Assembly (NCBI GenBank): GCA_036785705.1
Contig: JAWUZG010000977.1
Location: 1 to 64,000, forward strand
Source: Acanthornis magna
Taxonomy: Eukaryota; Chordata; Aves; Passeriformes; Acanthizidae
DNA length: 64,000 nucleotides
Direction: 5' to 3'
The translations under genes and the position numbers were made by a program. Below the pieces are notes generated by a model. It searched no databases and was not told where the DNA came from. It saw nothing but the letters and a program-made list of their open reading frames with translations. Positions 24,801 through 34,915 of the stretch are shown here, piece by piece (position 1 is the first letter of the stretch; every line of letters starts with the position of its first letter).

Positions 24801-27800
24801 TGGACACTCAGGGTGAAATCAGGGCTGGGTGTTTATTCCCATGGCTCAAATCCCATTTATTTGAGTTCCTAATTAAGGTAAGAGCACACGGAAAACCTCT
24901 GGAAAAAAAGCTGGATTGCCTCAATTCCACCATCCATGTGCTCCCATTTCCCTGTTCCTGGATTTTCTTTTTCCTTCTCGCTCCAGGGAATTTAATTCCT
25001 CAACAGCAGCACAGCTCTGGTCGAGCTGAGGAATAAATCTAAGGAGAAAAGGGAAAAATGTCTTGTTTCTCCAAGGAACTGGGAAAGATGGGAATGAAAT
25101 CCCTTCTCCAGAGATTTCTTGGTGCAATATTCCAGGAGAGCTGATGGAGAGCTCAACATTCCCGTAAATCAAAGGGAAATCAGCTGCAGTTCCCTGGGGG
25201 TTTGTTCCCTTTGGAGCTGAAAAAATTCCTAATTAACACTGAGCAAAGTAGCTCGGAGTTAATTAATTAGGCGGCCATTGGAGTTAATTTGGCAGCATTA
25301 ATTAGTTCATTAATTAATTAGTTAATTAGGCAGCTATTCCCTCGTTAACAATGCAAGCAATTAACGCAGATTTATTCAATGAGGACTCAAGTGCAGCCCG
25401 TGGGGTTAAAGCTTTGGGAGAAGCCTGGATGCTGTGGAATACAGGGATGCTTTGGGGGAAAACTGGGAATTTTGGGGCTCCAGCCACTCCTGGTGGTGTT
25501 AATGCCTCATTCATTGGGAGAATCCAAGGATTGGTTGGGATAATCCCTGGAGAGAAAGTGTCTGCAAGGGCATGGAGTGATGGGAAAAGAGGGAACGGCT
25601 TCAAAGGGGAAAGGAGGAGGTAAGGATGGGATATTGGGAAGGAATTCCTGGCTGGGAGGGTGATCCATGATCCCTGCCGCATCCCGAATTCCCAAATTCC
25701 TGAGCATTTTCCCACCATCTCAGCTCCCAGGCCCTGTCATTCCCCCAAAGCCACACCAGGATCATTCCAAACTCCTGGAATATTCCCAGGCTGATCCATC
25801 ATCAAACCTCGGAGCTGCCCAGGCTGTGTGAGCTGCTGAAATATTCCTTCCCTATGGAGATATTTTGATCCTGGAATTGTGTTGGATTCCCTGAAAGTGC
25901 TGGAGCACAGCAGCTGGAGGGACTGGATCCTCCTGGGTCCCTGGGCTTGTTTCCCTGCCTGAAATCCCTGGATTCTTTCAGGACAGAATCCCAAAATCCA
26001 GTTCAGAAATCAACTTTAAATGGAAGGAGGGGAAGTTGAGTGGGATTTTGGGAAGGAATTCCTGGCTGGGATGGAATTCCCAGAGAAGCTGTGGCTGCCC
26101 CTGGATCCCTGGAAGTTTCCAAGGCCAGGCTGGAACAGCCTGGGACAGTGGGAATTATCCCTGGATCATTTGAAGGTCTCTCCCAGCCCAGAATTCCAGG
26201 ATTTCAAATGTCCTGGTGATTTCAGAGCCTTGGGAAAGGTCCCCGAGCTGAACTCCAGAGGGAGCCTTTCCCTGCCAAGGGAATTCCCATGGCCTGGAAT
26301 CACCTCCTGCCTGTGGTTCGGGATCAGGCTGTTCCCGTGGGACTCAGGAGTTGCTTTCCTTTGGAAAACAGACATTCCCAGATGGAAAAACACCAAAAAT
26401 TTAAAAATCCAGGATGGAGATTAATTAGATCCCAGAATCCCAGAAGGATTTGGGTTGGAAGGGACCTTAAAGCTCATCCAATTCCACCCCTTCCCTTTGG
26501 AGCTGCAAATTCCTTCCCAATCCCATTTTTTTTTTTTTTATCCCACTCCAGGGCTCTCTTCAAGTGGAAAGCAAATCCTTGGAATGCTGCACTCATTCCT
26601 TTGAAACAGGAGCCAAGGAATGAAGGCATCGAGATTGTCCCTGAGCTGTGCCAAGAGGAATTCCAGCAATGTGATTTCTAGGAACGTCCAGCTCCGTGAA
26701 ATACCCTCAGGAAATGCTGGAAGAATTCCTTCGGGGAATGCTCAGGTATCCAGGATAATTCCAGCTCCACACGGATTTTTTCCACAGCTAATTATCCTTA
26801 ATTACTGTCTGGGAGAGCTTGGATTGAATCCCACTTTTTTCCAGGAGAGTGTGAAGTCCTTGGAGCTGAGCTGGGTTTCATTCCCAGACTTTGCTCTTCC
26901 CTTTATCCCCCGGAACAAAAATATCCCGAATTCCTTTTTCCCTCTTTCCCTCCTGAAATCCTTCACTGCCGCAATCAAGTTCGGATCTTTCCAGCTAACA
27001 AACCTGGGATCACCGAGAGTTTTGTTGGAAGATTTTTTTTTCCCAGGCATCCAACAGAGGTGAGGAATTTTTTGCCTTATTTTCCCCTCCAAGCTTTTGT
27101 TATCCCAACATTCCTTTTAATCCCAAAGTCTGGGGCCTGATCTCTCATCAGGACAAGATTTTCCTTAGGAAATTGGAATGTGGCAGGGTTTGATCACCTC
27201 CCATCCAGGTTTTTTTTCCCAAATTTTCCTTGGAACTGACCTGGGCTTCATTTCCAGGCCCTGCTCTATCCATATTCCTGATATTCCTGCTCTCTCAGAT
27301 TTATGGAATGGCACACAAATCCATGAGAATTCCACCTCCAGCGTTACCCTGGTGATGCTTCGAGTGGAATTTTCCATCATGGCTTGGATCATTCCCAATA
27401 TTTTGGGGATTTTTTGGTGAATATCCAACCCCAGAGCGGAAATTAAGGAAAAAGAGATGGATGAGGCTGATGGGGAATTGTTTCCGTAGGGATCCTGAGG
27501 AATTTGGCTCCAGGTGCTGCGGGAGAGATGGAAAATCCCTCTGGATCACAGGGATGAAAACAAATTTTTCCGGTTTTAATCTGTCCAAAAATCTCTTTAC
27601 GGAGGGATTTTAGATTGTTTTCCCATTAAATAAGGTGAGAGGAGAGAGTTCGGGATTTGGATGGATTTTCCGCCTTTTTTTGTGGGATGATGCCACCCTG
27701 TGGGAAGTGCTGGGAGCAGCAGTTGGAATCCTCACTCGGATCACATTTATAGGTTTGTTTTATTTAATTTTTATTTATTTGTATTAACGCATTTCATTAT

Positions 27801-30800
27801 TATTTGAATATATAGAAATATGTAAATTTCTGTGCTTAATAAAATACTCATTTCAAATTGTATAAATTACTGTTATTAGTACATGAATACTCACTGTGAC
27901 ATTAGTTGTACTTAAAAATTTTTATTTTAAAATTATAATTAATGCATTTATGCTTTACTTAATTTTTATATTTAGTTCTATTTTAAAAGAATTTTTTTAA
28001 TATTTGTTCTACTTTTAATTTCTTATTTTTATATTTAGTTTAGTTTTTTAATGGTATATTTTTATAGTTAAGTCTATTTTTTAATTGTCTGTTTTTATTT
28101 TTTGTTCTATTTTTAATTTTTACTTTTTATATTTAAATCTACCTTTTCATTTCCTATTTTTACATTTCATTCGATTTTTATATTTTGCTCTATTTTAGAT
28201 TTTCTTTTTCTATTTCATTCGAGTATTTAATTTTCTATTTCTAGATTTAATTCTATTTTTAACTTTCTATTTTTATATTTTGTTGTATTTTTTAATTTCC
28301 TATGTTTATATTTATTTCTATTTTTTAATTCCCTATTCTTATATATAATTCTATTTGAAAAAAATCTATTTTCATATTTATTTCCATTTTTCTATTTTAT
28401 ATTTCATTCTATTGTTTTTAGTATTTAAATCTACCTTTTAATTCCCTATTTTCTATTTAATTCTAATTTTAAGATTTCTATTTTTCTATTGATGTCTATT
28501 TTTAATTCCTTATCTTTAGATCTCATTCCATTTTGGAATTCCCTATTTTTCGAAGGATTTGATTCATCCCCAATCCCACCCCCGGCAGGGATGGGGGTGG
28601 AGCTTGTGCCATTCCCACTGCGGATTCCAGGTGGGAATCTCCACTTTGGAGCTGGGACATTCCCTTGGGAATTGTCACCCCCAGCTGGGAATTCCATCCT
28701 GCAGGAATTCTCCTGGAATTCCAGGACACCTGAGAGGAATTCATGTTCTCTGGGATCACCCCCAAGGAAGGAATTACCTTGGAAAGGGATTCCAGGTGGG
28801 AATCTCCAGTTTGGAGCTGAGATTTCCTTCCCTGGGAATTATCACCCACAGCTGGGATCTTCCCTCAGGAATTCTCCTGAAATTCCAGGAGATCTGAAGG
28901 GAATCAGATATTCCATTATCTTGGATGGGTATTCCATTTAGGAACTGGGACTTCCCTTAGGAATTCCCTTAGGAATTACCAGCCACAGCTGGGAGTTCCA
29001 TCCCGCAGGAATTCCCCTCTCATTCCATGGTTCCTGGAAGGAATCCATGTCCTCAGCTCCAGGTTCACTCCCAAGGAAGGAATTTCCTTGGAAAGGGATT
29101 TTGGGTGGGAATCTCCAGTTTGGAACCAGGACTTCCTCCAGGAATTATCACCCACAGCTGGCACCTTCCCTCAGGAATTCTACTCTCATTCCAGGAGATC
29201 TGAAAGGAATCCTCGGGGATCACCCCCGGGGAAGGAATTCTCTTGGAAGGATATTCCATTTAGGAGCTAGGATTTAGGAATTACCAGCCACAGCCAGGAA
29301 TTCCATCCCGCAGGAATTCCCCTCTCATTCCATGATGCCTGGAAGGAATCCATGGGTTCAGCTCTGGGTTCACCCCCAAGGAAGGAATTTCCGTGGAAAG
29401 GGATTTTGGGTGGGAATCTTAACTTTGGAGCCAGGTCTTCCCTTGGGAATTGTCACCCACAGCTGGGAATTCCATCCCGAAGGGATTCTCCTGGAATTAC
29501 TGGACACCTGGAAAGAATTCAGGGTGCTCTGGGATCACCCCCAGGGAAGGAATTTCCTTGGAAATTTTCTCAATTCCTCTCATTTCTTCCTCGCCTGAAT
29601 TCCCAGGATAAGGGAGACTCTCCCTGGATATTGAGGTGGGAAAAAGCCAATGGGATCAGGAGCAGCCCTGGGAACCTTGGGAATGTTCCTCATTGAATTT
29701 CCTAGTCTTATATTAAATTCCATTTTCAAAATTTCTGTGTTTATATTTAATTCTATTTTAGAATTTTATTTTTTTAGATTTAAACCTACCATTTAATTTC
29801 CTATTTTATATTTAAATCTATTTTTTCATTTTTTGTATTTTTATATCTATTTTGATTTTTTTTTTTATTTTTAACTTTTGTATTTCCTTCTACTTTTGAA
29901 TTTCCTACTCTTATATTTAACTCTAATCTTCCATTTTTGTATTTATTTCTATTTTTAATTCCATGTTTTTAGAATTCCCAGGATAAGGGAGACACATGAG
30001 GTGGGAAAAAGCCAATGGGATCAGGAGCAGCCCCGGGAACCTTGGGAATGTTCCTCCTCCAGGGATTGCTGCTGCTGGGAAGAGGAAGCAGCACTAAAGC
30101 TCCTCTCCACTTGGAAACGTGGGATATCCCTGTTTTTCTGGACTCATATCCAATTCCTGGCTCCCAGGAAAATCCGTGGCTATTCCTCGGGGTTGAGATT
30201 TTCGGGATTCGCTGGGGAACCAACAGAGCCTTGGGAATGGCAGAGCCGAGGAGGAGCAGGATGGAGCCGGAGGAAGATCCAAGGAAAGGGTGGGAACCGA
30301 CTGCATGATCCTGGTTTTCCTAATTAATTCCCTTTGGATTGGATTTTAGAGGATTAAGAGTTGCTGTATTCCTAAAAAACCCCACTGGGTTGGGAACAGA
30401 GCCTGGGGCCTCTTGGGATGCTCTGAATTGATTCATCCCAGAGTTTCAAATCCCTGGGATCTCCTACAAATCCTTCCCTTTTCCTCCAAGAATTAATCTT
30501 CCCAGAGGAATCTCCCGATTCGGACGTTGTCATTTGGGTTTTGTCTGATTTTGGAGTTCAGGATTTTGCCTGGTTCTGGAATTGGGTTATTTCCATAATT
30601 TTGAGATTTAGGGATTTGGCCTGCTTCTGGAATTCTGTATTTTGCCTGTTTTTGGGGAATTTTGTATTTTGCCTGGTTTGGGAAATTAGGATTTTGCTTG
30701 ATTTTGGAATTTAGGATTTTGCCCGATTTGGGGAATTTAGATTCCCCGCTTCCAGTTGAAATAATCTGGCTGTGACTTCCTTTTATCTGCTGTTTTCTGC

Positions 30801-33800
30801 GATTTCTGGAATGCGGAGCTGGACTTGGATGATTTTTATGGATCCCTTTCCCCTCAAGATATTCCGAGTCGATTTTCCTGGATCTTTTCCTCTTGCTATG
30901 GATATTCCTAGGTTAAAAATCCTTCTTTTTTTTTACCCCTGCATGTCAGTTTTCCAGCAGGGAATCCTTTCCAAGCTTCCAATCCTAAAAAAACCTAAAA
31001 ATCCACGGCGGTTCCCTCAAGGATCCCACTGGAGAACGCCCTCCTTGCATATTCCTGGGATTCCAAAGGCCTGCGCCCTGTGGGGTTTCCCTGTGGGGTT
31101 TCCCTGTGGGGTTTCCCTGTGGGGTTTCCCTGTGGGGTTTCCCTGTGGGGTTTCCCTGTCGGGGTTTCCCTGTCGGGGTTTCCTGGGAGCAAATCCCACT
31201 GGGAATGGGATGGGATGGAAAACTGGGACTCACTGATGGAGAGGACGAAGAGGGCGAAGATCCCGACCACCTGCCAGAGCCGCAGCCCCCAGATCACCAC
31301 GGTCTCCGACGTCACCGGGTCTGGCTTCTTCTTGGGGGGCGCCGTGGTGGCCTGGGAAAATGGGAATATAATGGGAAAACGGGAATACAATGGGAATACA
31401 GCAGGGAAAATGGGAATGCAATGGGGAAGTGGGAATACAATGGGGAAATGGGAATATAATGGGAAAATGGGAATGCAACGGGAAAATGGGAATACAACGG
31501 GAATGCAACGGGAAAATGGGAATACAACGGGAATACAACGGGAAAATGGGAATACAGTAGGGAAATGGGAATACAACGGGGAAACGGGAATGCAATGGGA
31601 AAATGGGAATACAATGGGAAAATGGGAATACAGCAGGGAAACGGGAATGCAACGGGAATACAACAGGAAAATGGGAATACAGCAGGAATGCAATGGGGAA
31701 ATGGGAATACAACGGGAAAATGGGAATACAGCAGGGAAATGGGAATGCAATGGGAATACAACAGTAAAACGGGAATAAAATGGGAATACAACGGGAAAAC
31801 AGGAATACAGCGGGAATACAATGGGAAAATGGGAATGCAATGGGAATACAACGGGAAAATGGGAATACAGTGGGAAAATGGGAATGCAACGGGAATGCAA
31901 CAGAAAAACAGGAATGCAAAGGGAATAAAATGGGAAAACGGGAATGGGAATAAAACAGAAAAACAGGAATACAATGGGAATAAAATGGGAAAACAGGAAT
32001 ACAATAGGAAAACAAGAATACAATGGGAAAACGAGACTTAGGATGGCGAAATTCCCTAAAATTCTCCTGTGTTATCAGCACGTCCCTGAGCAGGTTGAAT
32101 GTGGGTTAGTGACTCCCAATGATTTGGGAATGCTGGAAGAATAGGGAGCTTCCGTTTGCTTTTCGGGAATGTGGAAATGGATCTGGGATTTTCAGGATCA
32201 AAAGGGAATCTTCTGGCTGCTCTGCAATTCCCCGCTGTTCCTAAAGAGCTCATTTCTCGGAGCCAAACATTCCCAAATGTTTTCTTGCTTCTGTTCCTTT
32301 GTTTTCCCTTATTTTGGCTTTTTTTGGGAATTATTTCAGCTGCCGGAACGATATTTCTCTCCAGCTTTTTTTTCCTTCTCTGTTTGCTCCAGTCTGGCTG
32401 AGCCGAAATCAAATTATTCAGGATAACTCCATTATCCAATTATTTCAAGGAAAAAAAAACCTCCTTGCAGAGCTTTTCCAGGAAAACCTGGGATAAACAA
32501 AGCAGATCCTCAAATCCCCCCTGGTTTATCCCAATTTTCGTGGGTTTGACATTTTAGTTCTGTTTGCTTCAGCACAAGGACAATTCCTGGAAATCGTCCG
32601 GAATATAACGAATGGAAAATTTTCCCGCTGGATGGATTGTGCCTGCATGTCCCTTGGATTCAGTGAAGGATAATTTGGGAATTCTGCACTGTCAGGGGAA
32701 GTTCTGCCTCAATTGTCCCCTTGAGAGAGGTTGAACAGCTCGGAAAACCTGGAATTATTCCTGGAGCAGCAGCACGGGGCAGCTTGGAAAGGATTCCTGG
32801 GTGCCTTGCTGGGGATTTATGGAATGCTCAGGTAGGATGGGATGGCGGAAAATCAGGGATTAATCTGGGAATGGGACAAGCAGAGTGCTGGGAAGGAACT
32901 GGGAATTCCCAGTTTTTGGGGAGGAGCTGCTGAATTCCACAGGCTCTGGAAATCAGGGGAAGGGCAGGGATGAGAGGCTTTAAATCCTGGAAAAAAACAT
33001 GGAAAGGGCAGGGATGAGAGATCTGAAAACCTGGAAAATCCCTGTGTTCATCCCCAACACAGCCACGCACGCAGGAATTTTCTAATCCCAGAAATCCCAG
33101 CGAAGCTCTGCTCCAGAAATTCCCAACTTGGAGCAGTGACTCCAACAGGGAGAGGGATCCAGAGGGGGAAAAGTCAAAGTTTTTTGGGAGCTGGGATTCT
33201 GTTTTCCCAGGCAGGATTTTCCCTCCTGGAATTGCTGTCAGGGGTCGGGAGCTGCTTGGCCCTCCTGGGTCATTCCCAGCTTTTCCATAGGGAGCTCTGG
33301 AAGCGCAGAGTCATCCTCAGGGAAAAGCTCACCCAAATTCCCCTCCCAAATCCAGGTTTTTGCGGGAGGGATTCCAGGGAATGAGGGAAGGCAGGAGAAG
33401 GAAAACACAGCCCCAGTGTTCCCCTCGGGAAGGCACATCCAGGGAGAGGATTTTTGGGATCATTCCAGGTCCTTTTCCCTCCGATCCTCAGATGGTTGGA
33501 AGTGCAGAACGGGGCTGGAAAACGCCGTGATTCCAACCCTTGGAAAACTCCTTATCCCTAATTCAGGCCCTTCAGGAAGCGCCAAAATCTCCCCCAAAAA
33601 AACCCCCCTTGGAGCCACCTTAAATTCCCGGCCGTTCGAATTCCATGGAAAACCCAAATTCCCGGACCCCCCGGGTCCCGTTTTTCCAGCGGGATTTTCC
33701 TCACCTCGATCAACTGCGCCAGGGAAGCTCTGGAGCGAGCCAGGATGAGGCAGGAAAACCCCAGGCAGGAGACAGGAGCATTCCAGGGTGGATCCCACGC

Positions 33801-33803
33801 CAT
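18433..33803 (-). CDS. TMIE: TMIE, transmembrane inner ear protein (gene span, 4 joined coding exons)
   Basis: TMIE is a subunit of the hair-cell mechanotransduction channel complex (with TMC1/2, LHFPL5 and PCDH15) at stereocilia tips. The exons 33803-33705, 31351-31234, 23067-22918 and 18827-18433 join in phase (99+118+150+395 = 762 nt), giving 253 aa plus stop. Residues 1-33 are the N-terminal hydrophobic leader region. Residues 34-50 are a Pro/Lys-rich extracellular linker. Residues about 58-80 are a membrane segment ([15 protein letters not shown] continuing into IITLCCIF). Next is the conserved basic stretch [14 protein letters not shown] (82-95), then [16 protein letters not shown] (107-122). 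From residue 123 the tail is Lys/Glu/Gly-rich. Arginines matching human deafness-mutation sites (R81, R84, R92) are present at 83, 86 and 94. Human TMIE is about 156 aa, so the tail here is about 100 residues longer. The head-to-head ALS2CL neighbour supports the call. Identity is inferred from sequence recognition, not a search. Confidence 0.93.
19017..19180 (+). mobile_element. CR1 3' fragment in TMIE intron 3
   Basis: CR1 3' blocks are present: AGATTCCCAGAGAAACTGCG, GGAAATGTCCAAGGCCAGGC and GGAGCAGCCTGGGATAG. Confidence 0.75.
19475..19785 (+). mobile_element. CR1 LINE 3' end in TMIE intron 3
   Basis: A well-preserved copy from AGGGGAATGGCTTTAAACTG through the GGGATATTGGGAATTAGGAA and AGCTGTGGCTGCCCCTGG blocks to the AAACCATTCC tail. 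Dispersed repeat A follows directly. Confidence 0.85.
19795..20115 (+). repeat. Dispersed repeat A, copy 1
   Basis: About 320 bp, starting CTGAATTTTTTTACA and running through AATATTCCTTTGGTGTGGAC, GGGAATGGCCATTT, GTAGAACAATACAGAGCATT and GGAGCAGCCTCAGACTGGAA. It matches the reverse complement of about 57170-57480 closely along its length. In both places it sits directly after a CR1-type ACCATTCC tail. Confidence 0.8.
20116..20935. other. TMIE intron 3, nothing recognised
   Basis: Generic intronic sequence without exon-like codon bias or tandem structure. Confidence 0.45.
20936..21247. repeat. 104-bp tandem repeat, three copies
   Basis: Copies start at 20936, 21040 and 21144 (GAATAAATGGATTTCTTATG and variants). 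Each ends AAATCCACACCAACATCCA. Identity between copies is high. Confidence 0.95.
21248..22917. other. TMIE intron 3, short local repeats only
   Basis: Includes a short TTGGTTTTCC-based repeat (21365-21432), GATTGGGAAT words (21464-21500), and about three copies of an AAGGACAGGGATTAAATGT-like unit (21709-21762). No exon was seen. Confidence 0.5.
22918..23067 (-). CDS. TMIE: TMIE coding exon 3 (membrane exit and basic juxtamembrane stretch)
   Basis: The exon is 150 nt with acceptor CCATTCCCAG, donor GTAATT, and phase 1 at both ends. It encodes [10 protein letters not shown], then [20 protein letters not shown], then [20 protein letters not shown]. This is the most conserved part of the protein. 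Its GC-rich codon use stands out sharply from the surrounding A/T and GGGAAT-rich intron DNA. Confidence 0.96.
23070..24545. repeat. Minisatellite of about 1.47 kb abutting TMIE exon 3 acceptor
   Basis: Units are about 20 or 40 bp. Short units read GGGAATTCTGGGTGAG plus TACTGGGAAAC. Long units add TGGAGAGGGAAACC. On the TMIE sense strand each long unit contains CTCCATTCCCAG followed by TAACTCACCCAG. The true acceptor of exon 3 (CTCCATTCCCAG/TTATC) is the last such unit. Units are GC-moderate and well conserved. Confidence 0.95.
24585..24715. repeat. AT-rich TTATTATTTTA repeat
   Basis: Short run of TTATTATTTTATTATTA words in TMIE intron 2. Confidence 0.8.
24716..25564. other. TMIE intron 2, nothing recognised
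   Basis: Generic sequence with a TTAATTAATTAG-rich patch (25216-25335). Confidence 0.45.
25565..25668 (+). mobile_element. CR1 3' fragment (left part)
   Basis: CR1 words TGGGAAAAGAGGGAACGGCT and GATATTGGGAAGGAATTCCT run up to GCTGGGAGGGTG, where dispersed repeat C begins. Confidence 0.65.
25672..26195 (+). repeat. Dispersed repeat C, copy 1 (unique part plus CR1 3' end)
   Basis: About 340 bp of non-CR1 sequence (25672-26010: CCCTGCCGCATCCCGAATTC to CCAGTTCAGAAATCAACTTT) passes into a CR1 3' end (26012-26195). The whole composite matches the reverse complement of 34345-34915, including the junction. Confidence 0.8.
26429..26510 (-). mobile_element. CR1 3' tail fragment
   Basis: Reads ATCCCAGAAGGATTTGGGTT, then GGAAGGGACCTTAAAGCTCA, in reverse-complement CR1 order. 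It is truncated early. Confidence 0.75.
26511..27744. other. TMIE intron 2, nothing recognised
   Basis: Generic intronic sequence. Open frames of 147 and 96 codons overlap on opposite strands and look fortuitous. Confidence 0.4.
27745..28560. repeat. T/A-rich degenerate tandem repeat, block 1
   Basis: About 800 bp of diverged units reading roughly TTTTTATATTTAATTCTA with TTTTTAATTTCC. It is strongly T-rich on plus, hence A-rich on the TMIE sense strand. Confidence 0.85.
28570..29590. repeat. 150-165-bp tandem array (about six copies) in TMIE intron 2
   Basis: Each unit has GGAATTCCATCCCGCAGGAA, then a CCTGGAAGGAATCC block, then CACCCCCAAGGAAGGAATT at about 28757, 29066, 29221, 29369 and 29535, then GGTGGGAATCTCCA and ATCACCCACAGCTGG. 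One unit near 28908 is shortened. Confidence 0.9.
29603..30060. repeat. Duplicated GC-rich segment flanking T/A-rich block 2
   Basis: A segment starting AATTCCCAGGATAAGGGAGA and running to GGGAACCTTGGGAATGTTCC occurs at 29603-29690 and again at 29973-30055. Between them (29697-29970) lies a second block of the same T/A-rich repeat as 27745-28560. This suggests a duplication of a unit containing both sequence types. Confidence 0.8.
30061..30530. other. TMIE intron 2, nothing recognised
   Basis: Generic sequence between repeat blocks. No exon was recognised. Confidence 0.45.
30531..30745. repeat. Degenerate repeat of about 24 bp
   Basis: Diverged copies of GGAATTTAGGATTTTGCCTG with TTTTGG spacers. 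Confidence 0.7.
31078..31172. repeat. 13-bp tandem repeat, seven or more copies
   Basis: Pure TGTGGGGTTTCCC repeats, then two TGTCGGGGTTTCC variants, about 60 bp from the TMIE exon 2 donor. Confidence 0.95.
31234..31351 (-). CDS. TMIE: TMIE coding exon 2 (linker and first part of membrane segment)
   Basis: The exon is 118 nt with acceptor TTTTCCCAG, donor GTGAGT, entry phase 0 and exit phase 1. It encodes [19 protein letters not shown] followed by [20 protein letters not shown], the conserved segment entering the membrane. The intron sequence directly before it is an AG-free minisatellite (see 31354-32036). Confidence 0.95.
31354..32036. repeat. GGGAATACAA-type minisatellite abutting TMIE exon 2, AG-free on sense strand
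   Basis: About 680 bp of GGGAATACAAC, GGGAAAAT and GGGAATGCAAT words. The plus strand has no CT from 31354 to 32036, so the TMIE sense strand has no AG in that span until the real acceptor at 31352-31353. All three minus-strand frames stay open over long distances because the units have no stops. Confidence 0.95.
32037..33704. other. TMIE intron 1, nothing recognised
   Basis: Generic sequence upstream (in TMIE sense) of the array. A local repeat of ATGGAAAGGGCAGGGATGAG occurs near 32955 and 33000. Confidence 0.45.
33705..33803 (-). CDS. TMIE: TMIE coding exon 1 (start codon, leader)
   Basis: This exon holds 33 codons from the ATG at 33803 to GAG, followed by a GTGAGG donor. The encoded end AQLIE matches the AQLVE-type end of exon 1 in mammalian TMIE, which fixes both the frame and the junction. 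The leader is only moderately hydrophobic and has two arginines in the middle (LARSRAS), so a cleaved signal peptide is less obvious than in mammals. A start further upstream in an unseen exon cannot be fully excluded. Confidence 0.82.
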
Positions 33804-33960
33804 CTTCTCTTCCCGGGGTTTTTCCAGCTCCTGCCGAGCCTGGGATTTTGTGGATAACGCGTTCCCGGCCCTGCTTTTCCAGGCGCCCTTTCCAGGCGGG
33901 AGCCGTCGCTGGAAGCCGTTAATTAATTAATTAGGCGGTGTCGCTTACAGAGCTGCGGGA
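33804..33960 (-). promoter_or_regulatory. Probable TMIE 5' UTR or proximal promoter region
   Basis: A GC-richer patch with several CpGs (ACGCG, GGCGCC, CGTCGC) lies directly upstream of the TMIE ATG, next to TTAATTAATTAATTA. No TATA box was identified. Assignment is by position only. Confidence 0.35.
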
Positions 33961-34046
33961 AGGGAGGGATCAGGGAGCACGGGGAGCTCTTCCTGCTGCT
34001 CCAGAGGGAAGGAATTCACTTTTCTAAATCCCTGATTTGCCTTTCC

Positions 34047-34135
34047 ATGTATTTCTTTTTTTTTTTCTTTTTTTTTTTTTTTCCCAGCTGCTTGAGCGAT
34101 TCCAGCTGTTGCTTTTGGGGAGGGAATTTTCTTCC

Positions 34136-34179
<44 letters not shown>

Positions 34180-34204
34180 GAAAGAGAAAGAAAAAGAAAA
34201 AAGG
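34047..34204. repeat. Inverted poly-T / poly-A pair
   Basis: A T-rich tract (34051-34082) and an A-rich tract (34139-34204) are separated by about 56 bp. Together they could fold as a long A:T stem. Confidence 0.85.
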
Positions 34205-34344
34205 GATTAAAGCCAAGCTGAGGCTTCCTCAGGGGTGCTGGAGATGGATGTTTGGAATCCCGGGATTTTCAAGGCATTTTTCAGCCCCCATGGATTTTAT
34301 GGATGTGTTCCTGCAGTCTGGGATGTCACCTGAAATTCACAGGA

Positions 34345-34915
34345 TCACAGAATTCCAGAATGATTTGGGTTGGAAAGGGCCTTGAAGCTGATCCCATTCC
34401 ATGGCAGGGACACCTCCCACTGTCCCAGGTTGTTCCAACCTCACCTTGGAAACTTCCAGGGATCCAGGGGCAGCCACAGATTTTCTGGGAATTCCATCCC
34501 AGCCCTGCCGACCCTCCCAGCCCAGGAATTCCTTCCCAAAATGCCACTCAACCTTCCCTCCTTCCCTTTAGAGTTGATTTCTGAACCGGATTTTGGGATT
34601 CTGTGCTGTAAGAATCCCAGGATTTCAGGCAGGGAAACAAGCCCAGGGACCCAGGAGGATCCAGTCCCTCCAGCTGCTGTGCTCCAGCACTTTCAGGGAA
34701 TCAAACACAATTCCAGGATCAAAATAATCTCCATAGGGAAGGAATATTTCAGCAGCTGAAGCAGCCTGGGCAGCTCCGAGGTTTGATGATGGATCAGCCT
34801 GGGAATATTCCAGGAGTTTGGAATGATCCCAGTGTGGCTTTGGGGGAATGACAGGGGCTGGGAGCTGAGATGGTGGGAAAATGCTCGGGAATTTGGGAAT
34901 TCGGGATGCGGCAGG
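34345..34915 (-). repeat. Dispersed repeat C, copy 2 (CR1 3' end plus unique part)
   Basis: A reverse-orientation CR1 3' end (GATTTGGGTTGGAAAGGGCC to CCAGCCCAGGAATTCC) continues through GGTTCAGAAATC-type sequence (as its complement). It runs into about 340 bp matching 25672-26010, ending near GGGATGCGGCAGG. Confidence 0.8.

Noticed and set aside
30995..32081. Open frames of 342, 283 and 230 codons on the minus strand
   Set aside because: They are translations of the GGGAATACAA minisatellite, which lacks stops. Only the short TMIE exon 2 part is coding.
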